48,826 nt of DNA, taken from Myxococcales bacterium (GTDB taxonomy: Bacteria > Myxococcota > Polyangia > HGW-17 > SLPX01). The position numbers and the translations under genes were made by a program. The DNA is taken from the NCBI GenBank assembly GCA_007131745.1, contig SLPX01000323.1:1-48826 (forward strand), written 5' to 3'. Shown here in pieces: positions 24,507 to 33,744 of this stretch (within the stretch, counting starts at the first letter, position 1; each line of letters begins with the position of its first letter). Under the pieces are notes generated by a model. It was not told the origin of the DNA. It saw only the letters and a list, made by a program, of their open reading frames with translations, and made no database searches.

Positions 24507-25106
24507 ATGAAGTTCCAAAAGGAAGACATTGAACTAAAAACAATCAAGGGAAAGCTGCTCCTCCGAGTGGAACCCATGACAGCGGAGGATCTTGACGAAG
24601 TCATGGCCCTGGAGCGAAGGTGTTTTCCTGCTCCCTGGAGCGAACGTCTTTTTCGGGAAGAGCTCGAACATCCCTGGGCCGTACTCGAGTTGTTCAGGAT
24701 GATTGAAGGTCCGACTGAATTTTGGGATACATTGCGGGAAAACAAGGGAAAACTTTTTTCGGAGGGAGACAAGTCCGAACCGTCGGAATCTGAAGAAGAA
24801 GGAAGTAAAAGCTTCCCATTGATTGGATACATGGACTATTGGTTGGTTCATGAGGAATTGCATCTATTGAGTTTGGCGGTTAATCCTGATTTCAGAAGGC
24901 TTGGCCTCGGAGAATTGATGGTCAACAGGGTGATAGCAGCAACGTGTTTCGTGGCTGGAAGGCGCGTCAGGTTGGAGGTGCGGAAAAACAACAAGCCGGC
25001 GCGAAACCTCTACGAAAAGTTGGGTTTCATCGCGGACAAAGTAAAAAAGGGCTATTACTCGGATACAGGGGAAGATGCACTTGTGCTGATTCGCAATATG
25101 GTCTGA
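24507..25106 (+). CDS. rimI: RimI-like ribosomal-protein alanine N-acetyltransferase
   Basis: 199 residues. Family signatures: VEPMTAEDLDEVMALERRCFPAPW at the N-terminus (RimI has Glu-xx-x-F-xx-PW), LLSLAVNPDFRRLGLGELMV for acetyl-CoA binding, and LEVRKNNKPARNLYEKLGF near the end. GGAG lies four bases before the ATG at 24507; a longer frame from 24441 lacks support. Between strands 3 and 4 there is an extra ~40-residue Glu/Ser/Lys-rich insert (about residues 75-110) absent from standard ~150-residue RimI, probably a surface loop. Expected role is N-terminal acetylation of ribosomal protein S18; with the insert the substrate may differ. Confidence 0.82.
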   Translation: MKFQKEDIELKTIKGKLLLRVEPMTAEDLDEVMALERRCFPAPWSERLFREELEHPWAVLELFRMIEGPTEFWDTLRENKGKLFSEGDKSEPSESEEEGSKSFPLIGYMDYWLVHEELHLLSLAVNPDFRRLGLGELMVNRVIAATCFVAGRRVRLEVRKNNKPARNLYEKLGFIADKVKKGYYSDTGEDALVLIRNMV

Positions 25107-25127
25107 AACCGGGGAGAGCTCCCTTTT

Positions 25128-26357
25128 TCATTCGCAATTGGCCGCGGCGAAATTTTGATAATAAGACAGGATCTGATCTTGTTTTGCCGGGTTCGAGTAG
25201 CTTGCGTCCCCTCCACCCCAGATAGCGATGGCGTCTCTGTCGCTTCCTATTGAGGAGCAGCTCAGAAACAGAATGTTGAATGTCATGTTTACCGAGATAT
25301 GAGCATCGAAAAACGGAAATGCGCCGTATCCCTCCAGGTAATTTCCCGCGTTGTTTTTCGGGATGGAAAAATGTTCATGCGCGCCTAAGATGTAATAATC
25401 CACCGCAATAGGGTTTTCGCCGGGACATACCGTGGAAAACCTTGTTGCCAGTTCCGGTGTAACAATCGACGGGTCGGTGTCGAACCCCGCGGCTTCCATG
25501 AGTTCGGTGAGCTTTTCCCGCATTGATTGGGTGTAGGATCCTCCCTTGCATGGATGGAAGTTGGACGTGTGTATCGCTCCTATCCCGAACTGGTAGCTGT
25601 AGAGCGCTTCGGCCACCAGGTCACAATCGGACGGGGTATTGTTGTAACTGTTTTCCGTGCAGCGCGTGTTGTACGCTCCGGCCCGGAATCCGCCTTCATA
25701 GAGAAGCAGCGACATCATTGCCCCGGGGGTTATCTGAGCGCCGCATCCTTGGAGTTCCGAAACGGCAGTTCGGATCGTAGCCAGCGCTTCTTCTCGAATC
25801 CCGACCAGATCCAGGTTTCCGCTTGGATCCGTGTTTCGGTTGTTGAATTCGGAGACAAAAAACCTGTCCTCGCAATCGTCCGGAGCAACGGTAAAGGTTA
25901 TGTCGTCCCTGACTACATCGCTACCGTTCAATCTGCCGGTTACGTGTACGTTTCGGGGATATCCCGTTCCTGCGAAGCGATACAATAATGTCCCTCGCTC
26001 GTTCGGATCCCATGGAGGGCCGAGACTATATGTTTCGTCCGCGAAGATCTCCACTTCATCAATTCCGAACGATGCCTGGATTTCGAAAAGAACAGGGTTG
26101 GAAACGACGGCGCCTTCGGGCGGAGAGAGAAATGTCACGTACCACCCGCAAGCGTCATACTTGTAGACGTACCCGTCTTCATGAGGCTGTGTCCCGTTGG
26201 TTCCCGAATCGTCGTTCGTCGAGACGGCTGCATCCTCGCAATACCCCGGTCGGCCTTGCTTGCAGCCCGAAAAAAAACCGCTTGCGATCAATCCGGCTGT
26301 GAGCAACCACGCTGCCAACATCGCTGATTTCGATGGGATCAATAGTTTAAAAACCAT
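25128..26357 (-). CDS. lipoprotein with a lysozyme/transglycosylase-like C-terminal region
   Basis: 409 residues. Signal peptide with FSGC lipobox near residue 32 and a Ser/Asp/Gly linker; a beta-sandwich-like domain follows (~65-160: GWYVTFLSPPEGAVVSNPVLFEI, an Ig-like pattern common in Myxococcota). The C-terminal ~240 residues contain MMSLLLYEGGF, YNT and YSYQFGIGAI in the order Glu - Asn - Gly-Ile-Gly. That resembles the catalytic Glu and following loop of lysozyme-like transglycosylases, and the end (IAIWGGGDASYSNPAKQDQIL) fits the late helices. Similarity is by pattern only, so peptidoglycan cleavage is tentative. AGAGG precedes the ATG. It is the last gene of a four-gene operon, ten bases after the PEGA gene. 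Confidence 0.65.
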   Translation of the reverse strand: MVFKLLIPSKSAMLAAWLLTAGLIASGFFSGCKQGRPGYCEDAAVSTNDDSGTNGTQPHEDGYVYKYDACGWYVTFLSPPEGAVVSNPVLFEIQASFGIDEVEIFADETYSLGPPWDPNERGTLLYRFAGTGYPRNVHVTGRLNGSDVVRDDITFTVAPDDCEDRFFVSEFNNRNTDPSGNLDLVGIREEALATIRTAVSELQGCGAQITPGAMMSLLLYEGGFRAGAYNTRCTENSYNNTPSDCDLVAEALYSYQFGIGAIHTSNFHPCKGGSYTQSMREKLTELMEAAGFDTDPSIVTPELATRFSTVCPGENPIAVDYYILGAHEHFSIPKNNAGNYLEGYGAFPFFDAHISVNMTFNILFLSCSSIGSDRDAIAIWGGGDASYSNPAKQDQILSYYQNFAAANCE

Positions 26358-26367
26358 GATGCCGCCT

Positions 26368-27267
26368 CTACCACGTTACAACCACCTGAGCGGGCTGGGA
26401 TTGCGAGTTTCTCCACAACAACAATCCCGCCACTGTGCCGGCCACGGCCGCAGCCGCTGATCCTCCCACCACGGTCCAGAACCACCATTTCTTGTACACC
26501 GGTGGGCCGACTTCCTTGATTTCCGGTATGAGATTAGCGTTTACGGTAATGGTAGCGTCGGGCGGAACCTCCATGTTCGCGCTGAAGGTCATGAAGCCTT
26601 CTTTTTTTACAAGGATCCTGTACGCTGCCGGAGCGTCTATTCTTACCGCTCCTTTGAGAGGGGTCTTGCCGTATACTTTGTCCCCGATTTTGACAACGGC
26701 CCCTTCCTGGTTGCTTCGCACGCTGATAAAACCGTAACGCCTGAAAGCTTCCGGGGGAAAAATCTGTTTTATGGATTTCAGAAGCTGGCTCGAAAGAGTT
26801 TTCTTGTCGGCAGAAATGCTTGCACCTGTTCTTCCCGCCACCTTGGCGGTCCGCGTCAGGATACGGGACAGGGAAAGGATTACATCGCCGAGCTGAGTCA
26901 ATCCGACCAGAAGAACTTCATCCACGCCCAGTTTGCGGCCGACATCGGCCATGCACTCTGCATCCCCCGCGCATTCCGCGGTTTCACTTTCGATTTCCGC
27001 TCTTCGCCGTCTTGCCTCGTAAATGTCTATGACTTCATAGGAGGTCTTTTTCTTCAGTATCTCCACTATTTGCTCTGTAACCTCGATCGGCGTGTCGACC
27101 CGCGCCCTGAACTCCAGGACCGCGATGGATGTTTTTCGCCTCGCGTTACCTTCGGCTCGTGAAGTTCGAATGGGCAGGAGATTGATCAGCAAGCAAAGAG
27201 TCGCAGCTACGGCTGTAAACACCCTGCGGTTTGCTGTTGAATATTTAAAAGCACTTAATTCGTTCAT
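26368..27267 (-). CDS. PEGA-domain envelope protein
   Basis: 299 residues. Signal peptide to about residue 38 (TSRAEG). An N-terminal domain (~45-175) of the CsgG/TolB-like type seen in many Myxococcota PEGA proteins (SIAVLEF, then ECAGDAECMADVGRKLGVDEVLLVGL) is followed by a PEGA domain (~185-255; GAVVKIGDKVYGKTPLKGAV) and a C-terminal helix (KKWWFWTVVGGSAAAAVAGT). PEGA domains bind or stabilise surface and cell-wall assemblies; no enzymatic role is known. The start codon overlaps the stop of the upstream gene by four bases (ATGA), so it is co-translated with it. Confidence 0.85.
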   Translation of the reverse strand: MNELSAFKYSTANRRVFTAVAATLCLLINLLPIRTSRAEGNARRKTSIAVLEFRARVDTPIEVTEQIVEILKKKTSYEVIDIYEARRRRAEIESETAECAGDAECMADVGRKLGVDEVLLVGLTQLGDVILSLSRILTRTAKVAGRTGASISADKKTLSSQLLKSIKQIFPPEAFRRYGFISVRSNQEGAVVKIGDKVYGKTPLKGAVRIDAPAAYRILVKKEGFMTFSANMEVPPDATITVNANLIPEIKEVGPPVYKKWWFWTVVGGSAAAAVAGTVAGLLLWRNSQSQPAQVVVTW

Positions 27268-28889
27268 TGTGAGCCGTATATAGCCGTCAAACCCCAGGGA
27301 AGAAACGGGTCATCAGGTTCCTGTCCGGGTGGAAGCGGCAAACACCCTTCTTCTTTGGGCAATGGGGTTGCGGTTCCTTCATAATTGCAGTTAGCCCTGT
27401 ACCTTCCCCCGAGTTCACCGCTGCCTATGTCCAGGGTAACATAGGTGTCGGTTGAAATGGCCCTTGGGTTCAAGGTAAGGTCTCCGAAAACGATCCGGTC
27501 GTGGCTGTATACAGCGTAGACAAGAAGGGAAAGTTTTTGATCTCCCGGTGGAAGGCTCATTCCCCAGATCCGCAGTTCTCTGGGCTCCAAGGTCAGGGTT
27601 ACCTTTGTGCCGTCGGGTTCCGTACGGATAATAGTGGTTTCATCGAAAAACGGAATCGCGATAGTATCGTGCTCATGATTTTCCAGGTCGATTGCAGTGA
27701 CGGAAAGCCTTGCGGGACGGGTCGAATCCGCTTCGGATACATTGCCGACGAAAAGGTAGGGCCTGGTTTCAAATGGCGACGAGACCGCCATGTCCATTGG
27801 TCGGTCGACCCAGAGATTCTTGATAGTTCTGTTGTTGGGATCCACAACCAGTACGCTTTCCTGGCAGGGCATGGCCACGAAGAAATAATTGCTGTGAGGG
27901 GATGAAGCCACGGCTCGGGCCGTGCTGGGCAGCAACATGGGTTCTTCCATCTGGCCCGTGTTCGGATCGATCAGGTGAATGACGCTGGGTTCTTCGCTGC
28001 AATTGAAATCAAAAGGCGCTCTTTTGCCCACCATGACCACGCGTTCCCTGCCGTCGGCCAGGGTCATGAAAGCGGGCCGCCCCGATGGGGGCAAGTCCCC
28101 GAGTCCGCTGATGGTCCTGGGAGTGAATACCGGGCCGCTGATCGCCTGGTGCAAACCGCCGACGATCATTTTGCCTTCCTGTCCGGTTATCATTCCGGAA
28201 TCAGCCGCCACCAGCCATTTTCCGTCACGAGATATGCCCATGTGGTAAGGTTCAAAGTCCAGGGGATGGCTGCGTATCACCTGGTGATTCCCGGTGTCTA
28301 TGATAACGAGCCTGGACGGATTGTGGGTGGCCAGCACAATATGCTTTCCGTCCGGGGTCGCAGTCGCCGCGAACGTTGTGCCTGTTCCGGGATCATCCGG
28401 ATTCACGATCAAGGGCGGAAGGATTTGTCTTTCGTTTCTGCGAGAAGTGTCGAACACTTGGACCGCGCCCCTCAGACCCGAAAGATAAGTCAGCGGCCGC
28501 CTGAACGGCAACATCACCGTAAAATCCCGGCCGTCCGGTACTTCAAACGATCCGGTGCGTCCGTATGAGAGGAGCCTGCCTTCGGCCGAATAGCCCGACA
28601 GAACGACAGCCTCAACCGGTCCCGGATCCAGGTTTCCCATTTCAAGAACTCTGTTTTCGTCATTCCATATGGCGGCCTTGACGGTCACGGAGCCGCTCTT
28701 GTGAACCTGTAGCCGGACTTCTCTCAATGTTTCGTTTGTGAGAGGGTTGAGCTCCGCGTCCGGGGGAAGGTCGAGCACGAGTTCCAGCCTGCCCTGTTCG
28801 GGGCAACCTGCCATAACAAGAACAGCGAGGGCCGAAAGGACCGCACGGACCCGGCAAGAGATTCCTGTTTTTTTGAGCCTGGTTTTCAT
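27264..28889 (-). CDS. YVTN-type beta-propeller lipoprotein
   Basis: 541 residues. Signal peptide with a VMAGC lipobox; an Ig-like N-terminal region (~25-125) precedes a propeller of YVTN/NHL-like blades (ATPDGKHIVLATHNPSRLVII, VASSPHSNYFFVAMP, VVDPNNRTIKNLWVDRPMD). Such proteins bind partners at the surface or periplasm. ATG 28889 is preferred because GGAAA lies nearby and it opens a compact basic signal peptide; an ATG at 28907 is possible. It is the second gene of the operon, between a beta-barrel protein and the PEGA protein. Confidence 0.78.
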   Translation of the reverse strand: MKTRLKKTGISCRVRAVLSALAVLVMAGCPEQGRLELVLDLPPDAELNPLTNETLREVRLQVHKSGSVTVKAAIWNDENRVLEMGNLDPGPVEAVVLSGYSAEGRLLSYGRTGSFEVPDGRDFTVMLPFRRPLTYLSGLRGAVQVFDTSRRNERQILPPLIVNPDDPGTGTTFAATATPDGKHIVLATHNPSRLVIIDTGNHQVIRSHPLDFEPYHMGISRDGKWLVAADSGMITGQEGKMIVGGLHQAISGPVFTPRTISGLGDLPPSGRPAFMTLADGRERVVMVGKRAPFDFNCSEEPSVIHLIDPNTGQMEEPMLLPSTARAVASSPHSNYFFVAMPCQESVLVVDPNNRTIKNLWVDRPMDMAVSSPFETRPYLFVGNVSEADSTRPARLSVTAIDLENHEHDTIAIPFFDETTIIRTEPDGTKVTLTLEPRELRIWGMSLPPGDQKLSLLVYAVYSHDRIVFGDLTLNPRAISTDTYVTLDIGSGELGGRYRANCNYEGTATPLPKEEGCLPLPPGQEPDDPFLPWGLTAIYGSQ

Positions 28890-28925
28890 CAGTTTCCATT
28901 CTGCCATGGTATCAACATCATAGTA

Positions 28926-29522
28926 TCAAAACCATCGCCTGCCGATGCGAAAACCGACATTTATCATTGCGGGAAGATTTTCCGGATCCGTAACAAATAG
29001 GTGGTACCCGATGTCGACTCCCAGCGACCACGTCCGCGAAAGCAGGTAGTCCATGCCCGCGCCGACCCGGATTCCCAAGTGTGGCTTCCACTCGTGCGCT
29101 CCTCCCCCTATACCTGCTCCTTCCACTCCGGCAAACAGGTAGGGAATGATCCTCAAAATGTCCACCGCGTAAATAAGGTCCAATCCACCCAGAACAACCG
29201 ACAAGACTCCCGGGTCGCCTCCCGGCGATGCGTGTGCATTATATGCAAAGAACCCCCTCACGCCGAGTGAATCCGTGAATCCGTATTCCAAACCTGCCGA
29301 AAGCCCGCCTCCCCAGTAGGTCCGGTTCCATCCCCTCAGCATCGAAGTCTGGGGCACGATGCTAAACACCCATTCTTCCCGCCCGCCGTGTGCCGGACGT
29401 GTCTGCAAAAACAAGGTTGCGGCCAGAAAAAAAACCGGCAAGGGGAAGGTTTTTCTTTGCTTACGATGTCTTTTCGCTGATCGAAAAGCCTCATCATGCA
29501 ATAATGATGCACTGTGTGACAT
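28926..29522 (-). CDS. outer-membrane beta-barrel protein
   Basis: 198 residues. After a signal peptide (~26-45, ending PAHG) the sequence is alternating strands with aromatic girdles and Gly turns (GGGLSAGLEYGFTDSLGVRGFF, IPYLFAGVEGAGIGGG, LGIRVGAGMDYLLSRTWSLGV) and ends in a terminal strand with a C-terminal Phe (FRIGRRWF), the usual signal for the BAM machinery. This predicts an 8-strand barrel of the OmpW/OmpA-like size class. It is the first gene of the four-gene minus-strand operon. Confidence 0.82.
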   Translation of the reverse strand: MSHSASLLHDEAFRSAKRHRKQRKTFPLPVFFLAATLFLQTRPAHGGREEWVFSIVPQTSMLRGWNRTYWGGGLSAGLEYGFTDSLGVRGFFAYNAHASPGGDPGVLSVVLGGLDLIYAVDILRIIPYLFAGVEGAGIGGGAHEWKPHLGIRVGAGMDYLLSRTWSLGVDIGYHLFVTDPENLPAMINVGFRIGRRWF

Positions 29523-29591
29523 GGCGACTGTTTACCACAGGGAAGAGCTCGAAGCGAAGAGGAAAATTCACAAACGCGCGAGTTCGGACAA

Positions 29592-31139
29592 TTACGGTTT
29601 CGGGGGTATGTGAGATGTGTCCATGTTCGGATATTTCACCCGGTAGATACGGAATTCGCCCCCATTCACGTCGATTGTCATGAACTGGTAAGGTTGGAAT
29701 TCATCCTGTGACGCGGGACGTCTGCGCCCCCCTCCCACCATTCCCGCTATAAAAGAGCGGACTCCCCGATATACCGTGTCATGATAGATGTGCATATGGC
29801 CGCCGATGAATACCGCTTTGTGCTTTGCCAGGAGTTCCAAGAGTTCGTCGTCATCCAGCCAACCCCGGTCTTCGTCGCATCTGCGATTCATTTTGGGGCA
29901 AAACAGCGGAGAGTGACCGAAAACAAAAATCGGCTTCAACCCTTTCCTCCGAGCTTTTTCCAGGTCTCCGCGCAGCCATGCCATTTGATTCGAACGATCC
30001 GGCAAACTCCTGGTCCCGGGCGCGTAAAGGGATACGAAATGAGCGTCTCCATACCGGAATGAATAATACCCGGCATAACCCTCAGGCCCTGAAACCTGGA
30101 ATCCGAGATTCTTTCGCTTGGTCCAGTAATCCCTGTATATGGACCTTGCGTCATAAACGTCATGGTTTCCCGCTGTTGGAAAAAAAGGAATCCCCGCTTT
30201 TAAAAGTGGAAGATGTATTCTGCGATAAAAAACGCTCCACATTCCTTCCACGTTTCCGGTTTCCCCTTTTTTTTGCCTTATGCTGATCATGTCTCCGGTG
30301 TGGATCACGAAATCCGGACGAATGTTGTGCAACACGGAGCGAAGCATCGCCCTTGAAGCAGCGCTCACTCCTTTTTCACCCCCCCTCACATGGGTGTCCG
30401 GCCAGACCACAAAACGGAACCGCTTCTTGTTTTCCGCCTGCCTGTTAAAGTCGCTCCGAATCGGAAGACTTTTTTCAATCCTTATATCATCGCGGTAATC
30501 CCCCGCGTCCTTTTCAACTGCAACCGGTTTATCACTGTTCCTGTCATTTTCATCTTCATCGGTTTCTTCATTATCACGCTGATGCTCATCAATTTCTTCT
30601 TCACGCGGATCATATCCGCGCCCGGAATACTCTGCGATTTCTTTGTCCCCGTGTTTTTCGCCCTCTTCAGCGCCGAATCCCCCGCCGCGAGTCACACCTG
30701 CATTGACATCTACATCATGACGCTGAATTCCATCGCTTCTGCGTTCACTCCCTGATCTCAACAAGACGCCCGCTGCTATTCCAAAGGCCGCCAATCCGAC
30801 CACGACCAGGATCAGCAACGCGTTCATCCCGAAAAACTTTTTCCTCGCCGCTTCGATCTGTTCGACCCCGATCTCCCTGACTCCCGGTTCTGCATCCCCG
30901 GCCGGTGGAACAACTGAAGGAGAAGGAGAAAGAGAAAGCGAGGGAAGACCGGACGTTTTCAGGCAACGCGGGGACAATCCGTCCTGTGCGCCCGCGGATT
31001 GCATGAAATCCTTTTTGCACGAGTTCGAGCAAAATGTGAGCACGTGGTTTCCGACGATCCCCAAAACAGGGGCGAGAAGCGGATCCGTACTTCGCCCGCA
31101 ACCCGGGCAGTTTGAAACTCCATCATGCAAATCGCTCAA
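29592..31139 (-). CDS. membrane-anchored metallophosphoesterase with N-terminal zinc-binding domain
   Basis: 515 residues. The first ~45 residues carry CPGC (11, 14) and CSNSC (37, 41), a treble-clef or TRASH-like zinc site. A single hydrophobic helix (ALLILVVVGLAAFGIAAGVLL) and a long charged Asp/Glu/Lys/Arg linker follow. The C-terminal ~270 residues are a calcineurin-like phosphoesterase: WPDTH, TGDMIS, GNHDVYD, FGHSP and GGHMHIYHD in canonical order. The topology suggests a cytoplasmic metal-sensing head and a periplasmic enzyme. There is no ATG near the start: TTG at 31139 has GGAGAAGATC before it; TTG at 31187 is the alternative. It lies 69 bases upstream of the beta-barrel operon on the same strand. 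Confidence 0.8.
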   Translation of the reverse strand: MSDLHDGVSNCPGCGRSTDPLLAPVLGIVGNHVLTFCSNSCKKDFMQSAGAQDGLSPRCLKTSGLPSLSLSPSPSVVPPAGDAEPGVREIGVEQIEAARKKFFGMNALLILVVVGLAAFGIAAGVLLRSGSERRSDGIQRHDVDVNAGVTRGGGFGAEEGEKHGDKEIAEYSGRGYDPREEEIDEHQRDNEETDEDENDRNSDKPVAVEKDAGDYRDDIRIEKSLPIRSDFNRQAENKKRFRFVVWPDTHVRGGEKGVSAASRAMLRSVLHNIRPDFVIHTGDMISIRQKKGETGNVEGMWSVFYRRIHLPLLKAGIPFFPTAGNHDVYDARSIYRDYWTKRKNLGFQVSGPEGYAGYYSFRYGDAHFVSLYAPGTRSLPDRSNQMAWLRGDLEKARRKGLKPIFVFGHSPLFCPKMNRRCDEDRGWLDDDELLELLAKHKAVFIGGHMHIYHDTVYRGVRSFIAGMVGGGRRRPASQDEFQPYQFMTIDVNGGEFRIYRVKYPNMDTSHIPPKP

Positions 31140-31362
31140 GATCTTCTCCGCATCCGACGCTGCAACATAAATAAAAACGCCGAACAATACATTTCTACGT
31201 CAAACAGGGTGATCGTGCAACGAAACCTGCGGGGCTTCATTCGCAAAAGCTTCGAAAACTGTTTGACAGTTCGTGTGTAGCCGGTGAGATTTATTGAGGA
31301 GACTTTTTTGGGTTGGAAAACAACTTTTTGTGCGGACAAGCGGACCGCGGGGATGGTTTAAG

Positions 31363-32826
31363 ATGAGTGAGTTGAAAAAGAAGATGTTTTTGTTGTTGGT
31401 TGTTGTAGTCGGGTTGGCATGGGGTTGCTCGACTTCCAGGTCCAGGCCGGATTCGGACGGGGCGATTCCCGACGGGGATGGGACCTTGGTTGACGGGACG
31501 ATTCCGGATGGGGGAGCGGTGGACGGAGACGGATCTTTGGTCACGGATGGATATGTTGCGCCGGATTCCAGCGTGACACCCGAAGACCCTCTTACCGACA
31601 GGCTGGTGACTTCACAGGTGGACGTGGGCGAGGGAGTGAAGGGCGGGGTTTCAAGCTGGCGGATTTGGGGGCGCAGTTCTCTCAATGTTGCGCCGGTTTT
31701 CACTGCGCCCCTTGCCAACTGCGAAACTCTTGTTTGTTTCACCACTTCGGGAACCGGGGGGATTCAACCCAGGGTGGCGCGTCTTTCCCCTGATGACGGG
31801 TTGGTGGAAATCCACGACCTGACTCCGGGTCTGGAATGCCGCGGCCTCGCTGCGGAGCCGAACGGGCATTTCGCGGCGCTCCTGTCGAACAGCTCGGAAC
31901 GGTCGATCTACGTTATCCGTCATGATCCCGCGGGGGAAGAATTGTGGACGCAGGAATTGACCAATTCGATCGCCGCGCCGACGAACTTTGGTATTGGCGA
32001 CAGCCGGTTAGAATATGGAAACGGAAGGTACGGCGCGTACTATCACGTCCAAGGAACGGACGGCATGTATACGGGACATGAAGGGGATACGCTCAAGTGG
32101 GTCACCACTGAGGGAGTCGAGTCAACCGGCTGGGCGTGGGGGTGTTCGCACAGCATGAGCAATCTCCTCCGATATAATCCAGCGATCGATAGCTTCATGC
32201 CCGCGTGCGTGACGGACTGTTTCCCCGGGACTTCGGGGGATTTTTCAACGAATTCAAAGGGAGGAATCTACATCAACCATAATTCCGGGCATGTAATGGA
32301 CGTGTGCGCGGGGTGTAACGGCAGCGTCGCGGGCGAACTCGGAAGCGCGGCGCTCTCGCCGGATGGGTGGAAGATGGTGTTCAACGCTCACCAGGCCGAA
32401 ACAGTGCTCGGCCAGAATTCCTATGACACCTCTACCATGAACCAGGATGTGGGTTTTGCTTCCATAGCTTCCAACTATGGGTCGTCCGAAGTGGTGTGGC
32501 TGACCGACACCACGGCGATCAATGAGACGGATCCAACAATAGCGCGCTGGACGCCAGCGGGAGACTCGGATGAGCAGTATGTCGTTGGGTGGGCCGAACC
32601 CGGTTCTCCTTACACTTACAAGCTGGCGCGCGTGGATTCTTCGGGCGGTTTTTTGGAAGGCCCGACGGTGATAACCGGCCTTGCGGCGTGGGGCCGCAGG
32701 GATGACCCCATGCGAAGACACTTCAACGGAGACATCGTGTGGGCCTGGTTCGATTCGTCAGGGAGCACCACGCTGAATTTTGCGCGCTTGCTTTCGGGTA
32801 TGTCATACGAGTGCGTGTCATTTTAG
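31363..32826 (+). CDS. Asp/Gly-rich-linker surface lipoprotein, propeller-like, function unknown
   Basis: 487 residues. Signal peptide ends at AWGC (lipobox). A linker of Asp/Gly/Pro/Ser repeats (~25-80; PDGDGTLVDGTIPDGG) follows, typical of Myxococcota. The main body (~100-487) is beta-rich with Trp and Gly-Asp turns and scattered Cys (CxxC near HVMDVCAGCNG), consistent with a propeller. No enzyme motif is visible. The ATG at 31363 opens the classic signal peptide; a TTG at 31294 is disfavoured. A TTGACA lies near 31262 but no good -10 is paired with it. Confidence 0.6.
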   Translation: MSELKKKMFLLLVVVVGLAWGCSTSRSRPDSDGAIPDGDGTLVDGTIPDGGAVDGDGSLVTDGYVAPDSSVTPEDPLTDRLVTSQVDVGEGVKGGVSSWRIWGRSSLNVAPVFTAPLANCETLVCFTTSGTGGIQPRVARLSPDDGLVEIHDLTPGLECRGLAAEPNGHFAALLSNSSERSIYVIRHDPAGEELWTQELTNSIAAPTNFGIGDSRLEYGNGRYGAYYHVQGTDGMYTGHEGDTLKWVTTEGVESTGWAWGCSHSMSNLLRYNPAIDSFMPACVTDCFPGTSGDFSTNSKGGIYINHNSGHVMDVCAGCNGSVAGELGSAALSPDGWKMVFNAHQAETVLGQNSYDTSTMNQDVGFASIASNYGSSEVVWLTDTTAINETDPTIARWTPAGDSDEQYVVGWAEPGSPYTYKLARVDSSGGFLEGPTVITGLAAWGRRDDPMRRHFNGDIVWAWFDSSGSTTLNFARLLSGMSYECVSF

Positions 32827-32862
32827 AAACACAGTTCGATGTGACAATACAGGTTTTGGGCA

Positions 32863-33744
32863 ATGCCAAGAATATTTGTTCCGCCGGAGAAGCTGTATTC
32901 GCAACAGCGCTCCGGTTTTTCTGAAGAAATGTCTCCGAGCGGAGAGGGGGAAGAGGTGAAAGGGGCCATTCGGCTGACCGGGGAGTATCACAACTACCTG
33001 ACACGGGTTTTGCGCCTGACCATCAACGACGAGGTCACCGTGTTCGACGGTGAAAAGCTGTGCATTCCGGCGGTCATAACGGCAATCGATGCAAAGACGG
33101 TGACCCTGTCGCCCGGCGACCCGGAAGGCACGGATGCTGTGCGGGGGCCTCGCACTGTCTTGCTGCAAGGGCTTCTCAAGTCCGACAAGATGGACCTGGT
33201 GATAAGGCAATCGGTTGAACTGGGCGTGGGCGTGATTGTCCCTGTTTTGTGCAAGCGCTCGGTTCCCCACCCGGCCGGTGAGCGTGCTGAAAGGCGGCTT
33301 AAAAGGTGGCAAAGGATTGTCGAGGCGGCTTGCGGACAGTGCGGGCGGGTGGACCTTCCCGAAATAATGGATGTGCAACCGGATATTGAAAACGCGCTCG
33401 CTCTAAACAGTGTTATTCAGGCCGGGGATTGTTGTGAGGGAAACGCGGGAACAGGTTCGGGGAAAGACGCGGTGAATCAACCCCCGGATGATTGCTGGTC
33501 GGTGGTGCTGTGGGAAGAATGCAAGTCGGTCTCGTTAGTTGGGATGATTCCATCCGGCCTGGAGGCTAAAAGGGTTGTTTCGTTGCTCATAGGGCCGGAG
33601 GGCGGGCTGACCGAAACTGAAACGCAACTCTGCCGCGGAGCGGGGTTCCGGGTGGCGTCCCTGGGCAGGTTGATACTTCGTTCCGAAACCGCGGCCATGG
33701 CCGCTCTCACCCTGGTTTCATCAAGTGCAGGACTGTTGGGATAA
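32863..33744 (+). CDS. rsmE: 16S rRNA (uracil-1498-N3)-methyltransferase
   Basis: 293 residues, SPOUT-class enzyme that methylates U1498 of 16S rRNA with S-adenosylmethionine. Family motifs: MPRIFV at the start, HNYLTRVLRL in the PUA-like domain, LLQGLLKSDKMDLVIRQSVELGV, RWQRIVEAACGQCGR (usually EACEQSGR), LIGPEGGLTETE and LGRLILRSETAAMAAL in the knot. It is longer than usual (~240-250) because of an acidic N-terminal insertion (about residues 14-35) and a Gly/Asn-rich loop (~185-208). Confidence 0.96.
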   Translation: MPRIFVPPEKLYSQQRSGFSEEMSPSGEGEEVKGAIRLTGEYHNYLTRVLRLTINDEVTVFDGEKLCIPAVITAIDAKTVTLSPGDPEGTDAVRGPRTVLLQGLLKSDKMDLVIRQSVELGVGVIVPVLCKRSVPHPAGERAERRLKRWQRIVEAACGQCGRVDLPEIMDVQPDIENALALNSVIQAGDCCEGNAGTGSGKDAVNQPPDDCWSVVLWEECKSVSLVGMIPSGLEAKRVVSLLIGPEGGLTETETQLCRGAGFRVASLGRLILRSETAAMAALTLVSSSAGLLG

